Part shown: in pieces, positions 46,868 to 56,277 of the stretch | How positions within the stretch are numbered: the stretch's first letter is position 1 | How the letters are laid out: each line of letters begins with the position of its first letter | DNA from: Promethearchaeota archaeon | Lineage (GTDB): Archaea; Asgardarchaeota; Lokiarchaeia; Sigyniarchaeales; SOKP01 | Reading direction: 5' to 3' | Assembly (NCBI GenBank): GCA_016839555.1 | Contig: JAEOUA010000001.1 | Coordinates: 16,554-80,553 of the forward strand | DNA length: 64,000 nt | Program-made: the position numbers and the translations under genes | Notes under the pieces: model-generated | What the model saw: the letters and a program-made list of their open reading frames with translations, nothing else | Database searches by the model: none | Told to the model about the DNA's origin: nothing

Positions 46868-48202
46868 ATGAAAAACCCAAATATTATTTTAGTCTTCACA
46901 GACCAACAAAGATATGATACTATTCAAAAAGAAATTACTCCTAATTTATTGCACATTGCAAAAAAGGGGATTCATTTTACTAATGCTTTTACTTGCCAAC
47001 CTGTCTGCGGTCCCGCAAGGTCTTGCCTCCAAACTGGATTATATGCTACTCAAACTGGATGTTATCGTAATGGGATTGCTTTGCCTTTAGATGCGACCAC
47101 AATTGCCCATCATTTATCGAAGGCAGGTTATAATGTGGGATATATTGGTAAATGGCATTTAGCATCAACAATACTCCCTTCAAAAGAAAATATTGGTAAA
47201 AAAGTGGATTATCAAGTTAAGCCTATCCCTCCAGAGCGTAGAGGAGGTTATAAGGATTATTGGTTGGCTGCAGATCTATTAGAATTTACCTCTCAGCCAT
47301 ATAAAGGTCATTTATTTAATGCAGAGATGGACAAGGTGGAATTTGAAGGATATAGAGTTGATTGTTTAACCGATTTTGCCTTAAAATTTTTAGAAAAATA
47401 TAAAAAAGACCAACCATTTTTTCTTTTTTTGTCATATCTCGAACCCCATCATCAAAACGAACTTGAGCGATTTGTAGGTCCTAAAAATTCTAAAGAAAAA
47501 TATAAAAATTTTACAATTCCCAAAGATCTAAAAGCATCAGAAGGAGATTGGGAGCAGAATTATCCCGATTATCTCGGCTGTTGTGCAAGTATTGATAAAA
47601 ATATTCAGAGAATTTTTAATAAATTAGAAGAATTAGAACTTATGGAAAATACAATTTTATTTTTTACAAGCGATCATGGCTGCCACTTTAAAACAAGAAA
47701 TTGGGAGTATAAAAGATCTTGTCATGACGCATCTATTCATATCCCCTTAATAGTTTATGGGTCTCAATTTTTAATAGGTAAAAAAATTAAAGAACTGGTT
47801 AGCATCATAGATATTCCTCCCACAATTTTGAAAATAGCTGGTGTTCATATTCCTCCTTATATAAAAGGGAGACCATTACAAGATTTAATAGAAGAAACCC
47901 CAAAAGAGTGGCCAAATAAAATATTTATTCAAATTAGCGAATCGCAAGTGGGAAGAGCAATACGCACCAAAAAATGGAAATATTCTGTTCGTGCTCCCCA
48001 TAAATCTGGATTTTTATTCTCTAAAAGTAAAGTCTATTGCGAGGATTTTTTATATGACTTAGAGAATGATCTATTTGAACAAAATAATCTGATTGAAGAT
48101 CCTCAGCATATTAATATAAGAAAAAAATTGGCAACGCTTTTAAAGAAGCATATGAAAAATGCAGGTGAAGAAATTCCAGAAATAATTCCTTATAAAGGTT
48201 GA
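46868..48202 (+). CDS. Sulfatase-family hydrolase (type I, Cys-type)
   Basis: 444 residues. The start has the metal aspartate in FTDQQR (D12). The sulfatase signature is CGPARS with C47, the residue converted to formylglycine, and R51. Further marks are IGKWHL and the second metal pair in FTSDHG (aspartate-histidine). It may cleave sulfate esters; some relatives act on phosphonates or phosphodiesters. No maturase (FGE or anSME) is in the window. No signal peptide is visible, so the enzyme is probably cytoplasmic, which is unusual for the family. Confidence 0.88.
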   Translation: MKNPNIILVFTDQQRYDTIQKEITPNLLHIAKKGIHFTNAFTCQPVCGPARSCLQTGLYATQTGCYRNGIALPLDATTIAHHLSKAGYNVGYIGKWHLASTILPSKENIGKKVDYQVKPIPPERRGGYKDYWLAADLLEFTSQPYKGHLFNAEMDKVEFEGYRVDCLTDFALKFLEKYKKDQPFFLFLSYLEPHHQNELERFVGPKNSKEKYKNFTIPKDLKASEGDWEQNYPDYLGCCASIDKNIQRIFNKLEELELMENTILFFTSDHGCHFKTRNWEYKRSCHDASIHIPLIVYGSQFLIGKKIKELVSIIDIPPTILKIAGVHIPPYIKGRPLQDLIEETPKEWPNKIFIQISESQVGRAIRTKKWKYSVRAPHKSGFLFSKSKVYCEDFLYDLENDLFEQNNLIEDPQHINIRKKLATLLKKHMKNAGEEIPEIIPYKG

Positions 48203-48236
48203 GTAGATTTAACTTTTCAATTACAAAATTTTTTTA

Positions 48237-48614
48237 TTAATTATCAATTGATACAGTCACGGCAGCATTACACATTATTATAATATCCGAAGTATCTCCT
48301 AATTCTTCTATTTTTATTCCTTTCACTGCTAATCCTCCTTTAACTATTTCTATAGACTTTTCTCCAAAAGGGACAGCCCTTAATACCTTCTTTTCATCAA
48401 TATTTTCTGGATATGGTGCTCCAATTTTAACATGAACTTTCATTTGCAATAATTCTTTTGGACTAGATAGATTACAAATCTCTATGAGTCCAGTTAAACA
48501 ATTATCTGAGATAGCATTTTTAATTGCTTTCTGTGCAGCGGTGGTGCAATCGTTTTTATGCCCATGTTGATCAGTTCCACAACCCAATTGAACTATAAAT
48601 CGTTTTTCAGTCAT
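48237..48614 (-). CDS. Lin0512-family conserved protein
   Basis: 125 residues. The N-terminal pattern QLGCGTDQHGHKNDCTTAAQKAIKNAI and the alternating strands fit the Lin0512 family (TIGR02058), small conserved proteins of unknown function in bacteria and archaea. No catalytic residue can be named with confidence, though the DQHG/D/C cluster is invariant enough to suggest a binding site. It is convergent with the sulfatase. Confidence 0.72.
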   Translation of the reverse strand: MTEKRFIVQLGCGTDQHGHKNDCTTAAQKAIKNAISDNCLTGLIEICNLSSPKELLQMKVHVKIGAPYPENIDEKKVLRAVPFGEKSIEIVKGGLAVKGIKIEELGDTSDIIIMCNAAVTVSIDN

Positions 48615-48828
48615 TTTTTAAATTACTATTTAGTTTTTTATAAAGATATAATAATGTAAAAATTGTTTCGGAAAATAAAGATTTTTACTTCTTTCAATTC
48701 ATTAAGCAAATTATCAGTTAAAGCAAGCAGAATAAGAAAAATTTCAATAAATTGGAAAAATTTAAACGAAAACTAAAAAATTAAGCATGAATTTATTAAA
48801 TAAATAATCAAGAAAAATACCCAATTCT

Positions 48829-50574
48829 ATGGATCTCATTGATAGAAAAAAGCTAGCAGAATATATTAATTCTTATATTCCCTATTTGTCTGTAGGTCAA
48901 ATTGAGGATTTGATCGAAAAGCCTCCTAAAGAGATCAATTACACTTATGCTTTACCCTTATTCAAATTAGCAAAACATGAAAAAAAATCCCCCCACCTTA
49001 TAGCAAAAGACTTGAGTAAAAAAATGATATTACCTTCTTTCTTAGAGGAAATAACACCAGAAGGTCCTTATATAAATTTTAGAGTGACACCAATTCTCAT
49101 ATTACGAAATATTTTTGAACTAAAAGAAAATTATGGGAGAATGAGGGAAAAATTAGAAAAAAGGCGTGAAGAAAAAAGGGAAGCTGATATAATCGAAAAT
49201 GGTTCACGTCGTATCGTGATAGAATATCCTTCTCCCAATACAAACAAACCCCTTCATCTAGGACATATTAGAAATATGCTTATAGGGAGTTCAACATCGA
49301 ACATATTGGAATATAAGGGATATAAAGTTTTTCAAGTGAATTTAAATAATGATAGAGGAATTCATATTTGTAAAACTATGCTTGCTTATAAAAAGCTGGG
49401 GAAGGGAAAGAAGCCAAACAAGAAGCCAGACCATTTTTTGGGAGACTTTTATGTCAAATATAATGAATTAGAAGATCAAAACGAAGATATTATAAATGAG
49501 GCACAAGAATTATTAAAAAAATGGGAAGAGAGAGATTCAGAAACTCTTGCATTATGGAAAAAAATTAATTCTTGGGCAATTGAAGGATTTCAAGAGACAT
49601 ACAAGAAATTTGGAATTTCTTTTGATAAGCAATATTTTGAATCAGATTATTATTGGAAAGGAAAAAAAATCGTGTTTGAGGGATATCAAAAAGGTATTTT
49701 CAAAAAAACTGATGATGGTGCTATTATTGCTCCTTTAGAAGATAAATATGATTTGCCGGATAAAATTCTTTTAAGAAGTGATGGAACTTCTCTCTATATT
49801 ACTCAAGATATTTTTCTTGCCTATTTAAAGAAAAAAGATTTTGATTATGATGATTCTATATATGTTGTGGGAAATGAGCAAGATTTATATTTCAAACAAT
49901 TATTTGCGGTGCTGGAAATGCTTGGATTTAAAGAAAAAAAATATCATTTATCGTATGGTATGATATATCTCCCTGAGGGAAAAATGAAAAGTAGAGAAGG
50001 AATAGTAGTGGATGCAGATGATTTAGTTGAAGAAATGCAATCACTTGCATACAAAGAGGTCGATAAAAGATACCCGAATTTATCTAAAAATGAAAAAAAT
50101 AAACGAGCAAATATCATCGGAATGTCCGCATTAAGATTTTATATATTAAAAATTAGCCCAAAATCCGACTTTATTTTCGACCCTGAAGAAAGTATTTCTT
50201 TTGAAGGTGAAACAGGGCCCTATGTACAATATGTTTTTGCAAGAATTCAATCTATTATTAAAAAATCTTCCTTGAAAATCGATACTTCTATTAATCCCAA
50301 CCTTTTAAATGATATAACGGAATTAGATCTTATTAAATATCTCAATTATTTCCCAGAAATAGTAGATACTGCCGCAAAAAACTACGAAATCCATCTGATT
50401 CCCCAATATTTATTGCATTTATGTCAGATTTTTAATTCATTCTATAGTAAATGTCCCGTGATTCAAGAAAATAAAGATTTAGAGAAAGCACGATTGCTAT
50501 TAATTAGATGCGTTCAGACAGTTATTAAAATCGGATTGAATTTAATCGGGATAAAAACCCTTAAAGAAATGTAG
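48829..50574 (+). CDS. argS: Arginyl-tRNA synthetase
   Basis: 581 residues, class I synthetase. An N-terminal additional domain (about 1-110) leads to the HIGH-type motif HLGHIRNMLIG, the NLNNDRGIHICKTMLAY region, and a KMSKS-type KMKSREGI loop. The end is a helical DALR anticodon-binding domain (FEGETGPYVQYVFARIQSII onward). It charges tRNA-Arg. It is followed closely by agmatinase and deoxyhypusine synthase on the same strand, grouping arginine-related functions. Confidence 0.95.
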   Translation: MDLIDRKKLAEYINSYIPYLSVGQIEDLIEKPPKEINYTYALPLFKLAKHEKKSPHLIAKDLSKKMILPSFLEEITPEGPYINFRVTPILILRNIFELKENYGRMREKLEKRREEKREADIIENGSRRIVIEYPSPNTNKPLHLGHIRNMLIGSSTSNILEYKGYKVFQVNLNNDRGIHICKTMLAYKKLGKGKKPNKKPDHFLGDFYVKYNELEDQNEDIINEAQELLKKWEERDSETLALWKKINSWAIEGFQETYKKFGISFDKQYFESDYYWKGKKIVFEGYQKGIFKKTDDGAIIAPLEDKYDLPDKILLRSDGTSLYITQDIFLAYLKKKDFDYDDSIYVVGNEQDLYFKQLFAVLEMLGFKEKKYHLSYGMIYLPEGKMKSREGIVVDADDLVEEMQSLAYKEVDKRYPNLSKNEKNKRANIIGMSALRFYILKISPKSDFIFDPEESISFEGETGPYVQYVFARIQSIIKKSSLKIDTSINPNLLNDITELDLIKYLNYFPEIVDTAAKNYEIHLIPQYLLHLCQIFNSFYSKCPVIQENKDLEKARLLLIRCVQTVIKIGLNLIGIKTLKEM

Positions 50575-50642
50575 CATATTGAAATAAATTTTAAAAATTG
50601 TGAACGATTGTGAACTTTTTTGATTTTGGAGAAGTTATAACA

Positions 50643-51506
50643 ATGGATACTGAATTTGTCATTTTTGGCATACCCTGGGATTATTTCACGTCTCTAAAGA
50701 ATACAAACTCCGCTTCAGCTCCAGAAAAAATAAGGGAAGTATCTCAGCATCTAGCGTTAACCACAGAACAGGGAATTAAAATTCCGGAATTAAGGGTAAT
50801 CGATTTAGGAAATATCGATATTAAAAAAGAAAAAATACCCGAGAACTTAAAAAAAATTCAAAATTTTATTGAAAACATTTATAATCAAAAGCAAGATTTA
50901 GTATTAATAATGATAGGGGGCGACCATTTTTGTTCCTATCCAGTAATAAAAGCATGTGGAAATAGGTTTAAGGAAGAGAAAAGCTTTGGAGTGATAATTT
51001 TCGATGCGCATTTGGATTTTTATCAAGAATTCGATAATAATATCTATTCTCATGCTGCAGTTTCACATCGAATTTATGATTTAGAATTTATTAACCCTCT
51101 TAATTTTTTGATTGTTGGAACGCGGGATATTGATATTCCCGAGCTGGAATTAGCAAAGCAAGAAAAAATCACATACTTTAACGCATACGAATCCATCGAT
51201 GGTTTAAATGATTATATTAATAGAATTATTTTATTTTTTCAAAAATCTAACATTAAAAACCTTTATTTATCAATTGATATCGATGTATTAGATCCCTCTA
51301 TCGCACCAGCAACAGGATATGCCATCCCGGGAGGTTTTTTATATCGAGATCTATGGAGTATATTAAAAAAAATCTCTCAAAATTTTAATATTATTGGATT
51401 TGATGTTGTAGAAGTTTCTCCTAATTTAGATTTACCAAATAATATAACATGTAATTTAGCTGCGAAGCTGATTACTGAATTAATATCATTTATTTCTAAT
51501 AGATAA
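50643..51506 (+). CDS. Agmatinase/arginase-family ureohydrolase
   Basis: 287 residues from the ATG. The binuclear manganese motifs are GGDHFCSYP, FDAHLDFYQEF and SIDIDVLDPSIAPATGY. An open frame reaches back 11 codons to a GTG, but GGAGAAG stands nine bases before the ATG, which also begins at the conserved first strand (FVIFGIPWD). The likely reaction is agmatine to putrescine and urea, since the next gene is deoxyhypusine synthase; arginase or guanidinobutyrase cannot be excluded. It is probably cotranscribed with the next gene (17 bases apart). Confidence 0.87.
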   Translation: MDTEFVIFGIPWDYFTSLKNTNSASAPEKIREVSQHLALTTEQGIKIPELRVIDLGNIDIKKEKIPENLKKIQNFIENIYNQKQDLVLIMIGGDHFCSYPVIKACGNRFKEEKSFGVIIFDAHLDFYQEFDNNIYSHAAVSHRIYDLEFINPLNFLIVGTRDIDIPELELAKQEKITYFNAYESIDGLNDYINRIILFFQKSNIKNLYLSIDIDVLDPSIAPATGYAIPGGFLYRDLWSILKKISQNFNIIGFDVVEVSPNLDLPNNITCNLAAKLITELISFISNR

Positions 51507-51523
51507 TTAGGTTAGTGTTAATT

Positions 51524-52468
51524 ATGTCCGAAAATAATTTTAAAAAAAAGTTAAAAAAGGTTAATCAAATAAAAATTACAAAAAAAACGTCCATCACCTC
51601 TCTTATGTTAGCATTAAATGAAACAGGATTTAATGCGAAACGCTTAGCTGTTGCGTGCGAAATATATGAAAAAATGATAAAAGATCCCGAATGTGTTAAG
51701 TTTTTTGGACTCGCAGGCGCTATGGTACCCGTTGGTATGCAAAGTATTATCCATGATTTTATTGAAGAGGGCTATATTGATGTATTAGTCACAACCGGAG
51801 CCAATTTAACACACGATATTGCAGAGACTTTAGGATACCATCATCTTCAAGGAGATATAAATATTGAAGACCTAGATGATGCAATATTACATAAAGATCA
51901 AATAAACCGAATATATGACGTTTTCTTACCGAATGAAGTCTATGAAGGAATAGAAGATTTCATTTCTAAATTAGATATCCCTTCCAAAGATATGGCAGTT
52001 CATGAGTTTCTAAAATTTTTGGGAAAACAGTTACCTGAAGATCCTAATTCTATTTTAAAAATAGCCGCTGAAAAGGATGTGCCGATCTTTTGTCCCGCAT
52101 TCACAGATTCAGGCCTAGCTCTGCAAATAGGATTTCATTATAAAAAATTAAACTTAAATCATTTTTCTGATATGCTCAAATTAATTGATCTTGCATGGGA
52201 TTCTAAAAAAGCGGGAGTATGTATTATTGGTGGAGGCGTCCCTAAAAACTTCATTTTTCAATCCCTTCAATTCTGTCCCACGTCAGCGCGTTATGCAATT
52301 CAAATAACTATGGATCGTCCAGAACCAGGTGGATTAAGTGGGGCTACTCTAAGTGAAGCAATTTCATGGGGAAAAGTAAATGAACAAGCGGAACATTCCA
52401 TGGTAATTGTTGATGCAACGATAGCATTACCATTAATCTTATGGTATTTGAAATCTACTATAAAATAA
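51524..52468 (+). CDS. dys: Deoxyhypusine synthase
   Basis: 314 residues from the ATG; the GTG three codons upstream is less likely. Family marks are FFGLAGAMVPVGM, VTTGANLTHDIAE (NAD site), CPAFTDSGL and the catalytic lysine K241 in GGGVPKNF. It transfers an aminobutyl group from spermidine to a lysine of aIF5A, the first step of hypusine formation. In archaea the final product is sometimes deoxyhypusine made from agmatine-derived units, which fits the agmatinase just upstream. Confidence 0.94.
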   Translation: MSENNFKKKLKKVNQIKITKKTSITSLMLALNETGFNAKRLAVACEIYEKMIKDPECVKFFGLAGAMVPVGMQSIIHDFIEEGYIDVLVTTGANLTHDIAETLGYHHLQGDINIEDLDDAILHKDQINRIYDVFLPNEVYEGIEDFISKLDIPSKDMAVHEFLKFLGKQLPEDPNSILKIAAEKDVPIFCPAFTDSGLALQIGFHYKKLNLNHFSDMLKLIDLAWDSKKAGVCIIGGGVPKNFIFQSLQFCPTSARYAIQITMDRPEPGGLSGATLSEAISWGKVNEQAEHSMVIVDATIALPLILWYLKSTIK

Positions 52469-52546
52469 AATATTTAAAATCAAACAAGCAAGAAAAAGTC
52501 TTAAAAAATTAAAAATAAAAAAAACTGGAATTAAATGAAGATTCCC

Positions 52547-53095
52547 TTATTTAACTTCAATTTTTTTCTTCTCTACTGGCTCAGGTTCTTTCTTTGGAAC
52601 TTTCACTTTTAAGATTCCTTTATCAAGGATAGCATCAATGCTGTCTTCGTCAATATTATCTGGCAAATTAAATGCTCGATAGTAATTCGCTGATCGATAT
52701 TCGCTCCTTACGACCTCTCCTTTCTCCTCTTCTTTCTTTTCTTCCTCCATTTCTCCTTTAATCTCTAATAAGCCATCATGTATTGAAACTTCTATATCTC
52801 CTCTATCTAAGCCTGGCATTTCTGCAGATATCATAAATGCTTTATCATCTTCAATGATATTTGATAATGGTGTGCGGAAAATTGGTCTATCTTCCCACTT
52901 CAAAAGTGCTCTAGGTCTTCTAAAAGGTCGCCAGAATAGATTATCAAAAGATCTTGTCATATCATCAAACATTTTATCCATCTCCTGGAACAGCGAGAAT
53001 GGATTATGGCGTCTTATTGATAATTCACGAGATTTCTTTTCATCTGAAGTTTCTTTAGAACCTTCACCTTTTTTCACATCAATCTTTTCAGACAT
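52547..53095 (-). CDS. Hsp20/alpha-crystallin small heat-shock protein
   Basis: 182 residues. The alpha-crystallin domain covers about 65-165 (MPGLDRGDIEVSIHDGLLEIKG, then YYRAFNLPDNI and DAILDKGILKVKVPK), with the GILKV and basic-acidic tail typical of Hsp20. The N-terminal arm contains NPFSLFQEMDKMFDDM, the usual oligomerisation segment. GGAGG is eight bases before the ATG. It holds unfolding proteins in heat or redox stress. Confidence 0.95.
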   Translation of the reverse strand: MSEKIDVKKGEGSKETSDEKKSRELSIRRHNPFSLFQEMDKMFDDMTRSFDNLFWRPFRRPRALLKWEDRPIFRTPLSNIIEDDKAFMISAEMPGLDRGDIEVSIHDGLLEIKGEMEEEKKEEEKGEVVRSEYRSANYYRAFNLPDNIDEDSIDAILDKGILKVKVPKKEPEPVEKKKIEVK

Positions 53096-53389
53096 ATCAT
53101 CAACCTCCTATTTCTTTATTGAAATGTTTTAGTAATAAGGGGATTGTAAATTATTACTTTACAATCTCTATTTTAAATAGAGTAATTCTATATATTTAAA
53201 TCTTTTGGTTTTAATTTTTAAATAAGATCTGAATTTATCTTACCTAATGAAATCCCATTAATAGCCCGTTCTAATAATTAATAATGTTTTTTATTTTAAA
53301 ATGTTTCTGGCATCTTTTCTTTATTCTTTATTTTTCTTATTTTGTCAAAAAAAAGTACAAACAAATATAATCTTTAATAAAGAATTTGC

Positions 53390-53887
53390 TTATTTTTTCT
53401 TCTCATTTTCAATATACTTTTCGAGTAAAGTAAATACTTCTTTTAATACAAGCTTTTTAAATATGAGGCGATTAGCATGAAATATATGCTTATTGACAAA
53501 TGTCTCTTCGCTCGAAGAAAATCCTATATATACTAAACCAACTGGTTTTTCTGGAGTTCCTCCCGTAGGACCTGCAATACCTGTAATTCCAATCCCTACA
53601 TCCACCCCTGAAAGTTTTCGAATCCCTTGACCTAATTGCTTCGCAACTTCTTCAGATACCGCTCCATTCTGCTCGATTATTTGCTTATTAACGTTAACCA
53701 TCTCAATTTTCGCTTTATTACTATAACAAACTACACCTCGTTCAAAAACTTTTGAAGAACCTGATATATTTGTGATCATATGACAGATATAACCTCCAGT
53801 GCAAGATTCCGCAAATGCAATCATTTTTTTGTTCTGGGTAAAAAGATCTATTATTCTCCCAATCCTTTTTAAGTAATCCACTCTCAT
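53390..53887 (-). CDS. CinA C-terminal-domain amidohydrolase
   Basis: 165 residues, only the C-terminal (PncC-like) domain of CinA: IAFAESCTGGYICHMITNISGSSKVFERG and GITGIAGPTGGTPEKPVGLVYIG. The family deamidates nicotinamide mononucleotide (NAD recycling). The ATG at 53887 is preferred over the GTG directly before it. It is a stand-alone domain as in many archaea. Confidence 0.92.
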   Translation of the reverse strand: MRVDYLKRIGRIIDLFTQNKKMIAFAESCTGGYICHMITNISGSSKVFERGVVCYSNKAKIEMVNVNKQIIEQNGAVSEEVAKQLGQGIRKLSGVDVGIGITGIAGPTGGTPEKPVGLVYIGFSSSEETFVNKHIFHANRLIFKKLVLKEVFTLLEKYIENEKKK

Positions 53888-54020
53888 CACTAAAATTTTT
53901 TTTCCACATTTTTTTATCTTTATATAAAATAATAAGAGTTAAAAACAAAAAATAAATAATTGTTATATATATTTTCTATGGTTAATTACTTACAATAAAA
54001 ATATTCTACAGTGTGATTGA

Positions 54021-54563
54021 ATGAGCAGTAAAGACGATAAAAAGGGCTATGTGTTTAAAATAACGGTGATAGGTGATGGTGCCGTTGGAAAAACCTCTCT
54101 CATTAAGAAATACACACAAGGTTCATTTCAAAAAGATTATATTAAAACACTAGGAGCTCAATTCAGTAAATATGATGAGGAAATAGAGGGAGAGAATTGC
54201 AAACTTTTCTTTTGGGACATTGCTGGGCAAGATCAATGGAAATTCATGAGGCCCACGTTCTATAAAGGCAGTAAAGCAGCAATAATCGTATTTTCGCATA
54301 CAAATCCAGAGAGTTTTGACAATGTGCCAAAATGGCATGAAGATATCAAAAAATACTGCGGAGACATTCCCATTGTATTATTCGGGAACAAGCTTGATTT
54401 AGTTGATGAAAAAGATTTAAATGATAAAAAAGTCCAAAAATTGGTGAAAAAAAGGGAATTTTTAGCATATATGAAGACCTCAGCCAAAACAGGTACAGGA
54501 GTATATCAAGGCTTTCAAAAAATAATCAGAGAATTGCATTCGAAATATAAACTAAGAGAATAA
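54021..54563 (+). CDS. Rab/Ras-like small GTPase
   Basis: 180 residues. G1 GDGAVGKTS, switch I threonine in KTLGAQF, G3 WDIAGQ (catalytic glutamine present), G4 GNKLDL and G5 TSAKTG: all Ras-superfamily motifs are complete and closest to the Rab pattern. The end (YKLRE) has no cysteine, so there is no prenylation anchor. Membrane recruitment, if any, must be by partners. It is first gene of a four-gene plus-strand cluster. Confidence 0.93.
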   Translation: MSSKDDKKGYVFKITVIGDGAVGKTSLIKKYTQGSFQKDYIKTLGAQFSKYDEEIEGENCKLFFWDIAGQDQWKFMRPTFYKGSKAAIIVFSHTNPESFDNVPKWHEDIKKYCGDIPIVLFGNKLDLVDEKDLNDKKVQKLVKKREFLAYMKTSAKTGTGVYQGFQKIIRELHSKYKLRE

Positions 54564-54571
54564 GTATATGA

Positions 54572-54880
54572 ATGATAGAGAATAACGAAAATAAGCAAGG
54601 GAATCCCAAAATTTTATTCTTTTCATCAAAATATTGTATGCCATGTAAACCTGTAGAAGATCGCTTAAAAAAAATTAATATTTCAATGTTTGGGAAAAAG
54701 TTAAATATAGAAAAGATTAACATCAACGAAGATATGAATCGAGAAAAAATAAATACTTATAAGATCACTTCTGTTCCCACGATAATTGTTGGGGGAAGAA
54801 AATTGATGGTAAATATTGATGATACGGATATAATAGATGCAATTTTACAAGCATATGTTGATTCAGTAAAAATTGAATGA
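54572..54880 (+). CDS. Thioredoxin-like protein (CMPC)
   Basis: 102 residues of the thioredoxin/glutaredoxin fold. The active-site pair is CMPC (C22, C25) after the strand ILFFSSKY, and the cis-proline is in TSVPTIIVGG. It probably reduces disulfides or senses redox state. It follows the Rab-like gene after eight bases and is therefore probably cotranscribed. Confidence 0.88.
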   Translation: MIENNENKQGNPKILFFSSKYCMPCKPVEDRLKKINISMFGKKLNIEKININEDMNREKINTYKITSVPTIIVGGRKLMVNIDDTDIIDAILQAYVDSVKIE

Positions 54881-54967
54881 AGATAATTCTGCATTAAAAA
54901 TATTTTAAATATAAAAAAGGAATAAATTACAACCTAAATAGGAGATGGGAAAAAAATTAATAGACAA

Positions 54968-55435
54968 TTGTTATCGGAAATATTATCGGAAATGAAAAAG
55001 AATTTAAAAAAGGGAGTTTCAATAGGAGATTTAAAGGCGAGTGCCCTTTTTGCGCTTGGGCAACAGTTGGATGCAATCTTCTACTACCTTGGTCATGAAC
55101 TTGGCAATATTATAAATGTAAAACCGACTGAAGATGAAAGTCAAATTACCGAACAATTAAAGCATATAATCGCTGAATATAATATTGGAGATGTTGAAAT
55201 CACCAAAAGTACGGAAGAAATTATTGAATTAAAGTTGCGAAATCATTCTTCCATTAGGGATTTGATTAATAAGGGAATTAAATCTGAATCAAGTTTCTGT
55301 TCGTTTGAAGCGGGAATGCTTGCGGGTATTGTAGAAAAAATGAGTGATTTTCATTGCTTTGCTCAAGAACTAAATTGCAGTCTCCAATCGGGAGATGACT
55401 TCTGTGAATTTATGATCGTCTTTCAAAAAGAATAA
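54968..55435 (+). CDS. V4R-domain-like protein (Bet3/H-NOX fold group)
   Basis: 155 residues. The C-terminal half fits the V4R pattern: FCSFEAGMLAGI, HCFAQELNCSLQSGDDFCEFMI, with Cys and the closing CxF-type strand. The N-terminal half is helical (LFALGQQLDAIFYYLGHEL). The family shares a fold with TRAPP component Bet3 and with H-NOX sensors and often binds a small ligand. The start is uncertain: the frame opens with TTG at 54968, and an ATG is eight codons downstream (54992). It lies between two Rab-like GTPase genes. Confidence 0.6.
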   Translation: MLSEILSEMKKNLKKGVSIGDLKASALFALGQQLDAIFYYLGHELGNIINVKPTEDESQITEQLKHIIAEYNIGDVEITKSTEEIIELKLRNHSSIRDLINKGIKSESSFCSFEAGMLAGIVEKMSDFHCFAQELNCSLQSGDDFCEFMIVFQKE

Positions 55436-55524
55436 AAATGAATAATTTTTTAAATTTCTAAATTATTAAATTAATATCTTTATTTACATTAAATTCGAAT
55501 ATAATAATTAAGTGAAAAATACAT

Positions 55525-56040
55525 ATGGTGTATAAATGTAAAATTGTTTTACTTGGCGAAGCAGCTGTGGGCAAAACATCCTTAGTATATCGATTCGTGC
55601 AAGATACCTTCCGAGAATCATATAAAAGTACGTTAGGTGTCAATCTATTAAAAAAAGATTTAGATATTGACAACTATGGAGATACTTCAGCACAGATCTG
55701 GGATTTAGGAGGGCAAGAATCCTTCAAGAGCTTGCGTCAATTATATTTGGAGGGCGCTAATGGTGCGTTAGTGATTTATGACGTTACAAACAGAAAATCA
55801 TTCGAGAAATTAGATGAATGGATAACTAGTTTTCGAGAGACAAGAGGAGATGAGCCGCTCCTTTTAATAGGTAATAAAATAGATTTACAGAAGAGAATTC
55901 AAATTGCCGAAAAGGAAGGCAAAGAATATGCCGAGAAAAACAATCTATCTTTTCTCATAACCTCGGCTAAAACGGGGGATGCAGTGAAGACTGCTTTTAG
56001 AGAATTAATTAAACAAATTTTAGATCGTCTCACTAAGTAA
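55525..56040 (+). CDS. Rab-like small GTPase
   Basis: 171 residues. G1 GEAAVGKTS, switch I STLGVN, G3 WDLGGQE, G4 GNKIDL and G5 TSAKTG are all intact. The helical end KQILDRLTK has no lipidation cysteine. The Gly-Gly-Gln in G3 is Arf-like, whereas the rest is Rab-like. It closes the cluster that starts at 54021. Confidence 0.93.
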   Translation: MVYKCKIVLLGEAAVGKTSLVYRFVQDTFRESYKSTLGVNLLKKDLDIDNYGDTSAQIWDLGGQESFKSLRQLYLEGANGALVIYDVTNRKSFEKLDEWITSFRETRGDEPLLLIGNKIDLQKRIQIAEKEGKEYAEKNNLSFLITSAKTGDAVKTAFRELIKQILDRLTK

Positions 56041-56091
56041 TCTTTTCAAAATCTAAACTAATATTTAAGAATTCATTACTTCAAATTTTTT

Positions 56092-56256
56092 ATGAAAATC
56101 ATTTGGAAATTTAATTGGTTACATTATCATATTTATAATATTTTATTACGCTATTATTTAAAACCAGATTTAATTTTAGAAACAAATATTTTAGGAATTG
56201 AAGAATGTGCTGAAAAAATTTTTTCGAAAATAAAATCTCAATTTCAGATAAATTGA
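56092..56256 (+). CDS. Possible 54-residue protein, kinase-tail-like
   Basis: An ATG frame of 54 codons. The second half (KPDLILETNILGIEECAEKIFSKI, read in two pieces KPDLILETN and IEECAEKIFSKI) recalls the last strand and helix of nucleoside- or APS-kinase-type P-loop proteins, but no P-loop is present. It could be a small gene or the end of a decayed kinase gene. No ribosome binding site is clear. Confidence 0.35.
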   Translation: MKIIWKFNWLHYHIYNILLRYYLKPDLILETNILGIEECAEKIFSKIKSQFQIN

Positions 56257-56277
56257 AAGAAAAAAGCTCGTAATAAC

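Noticed and set aside
54945..54995. ATG after AGGAG as start of the V4R-like gene
   Set aside because: That ATG is in a different frame and stops after 16 codons.
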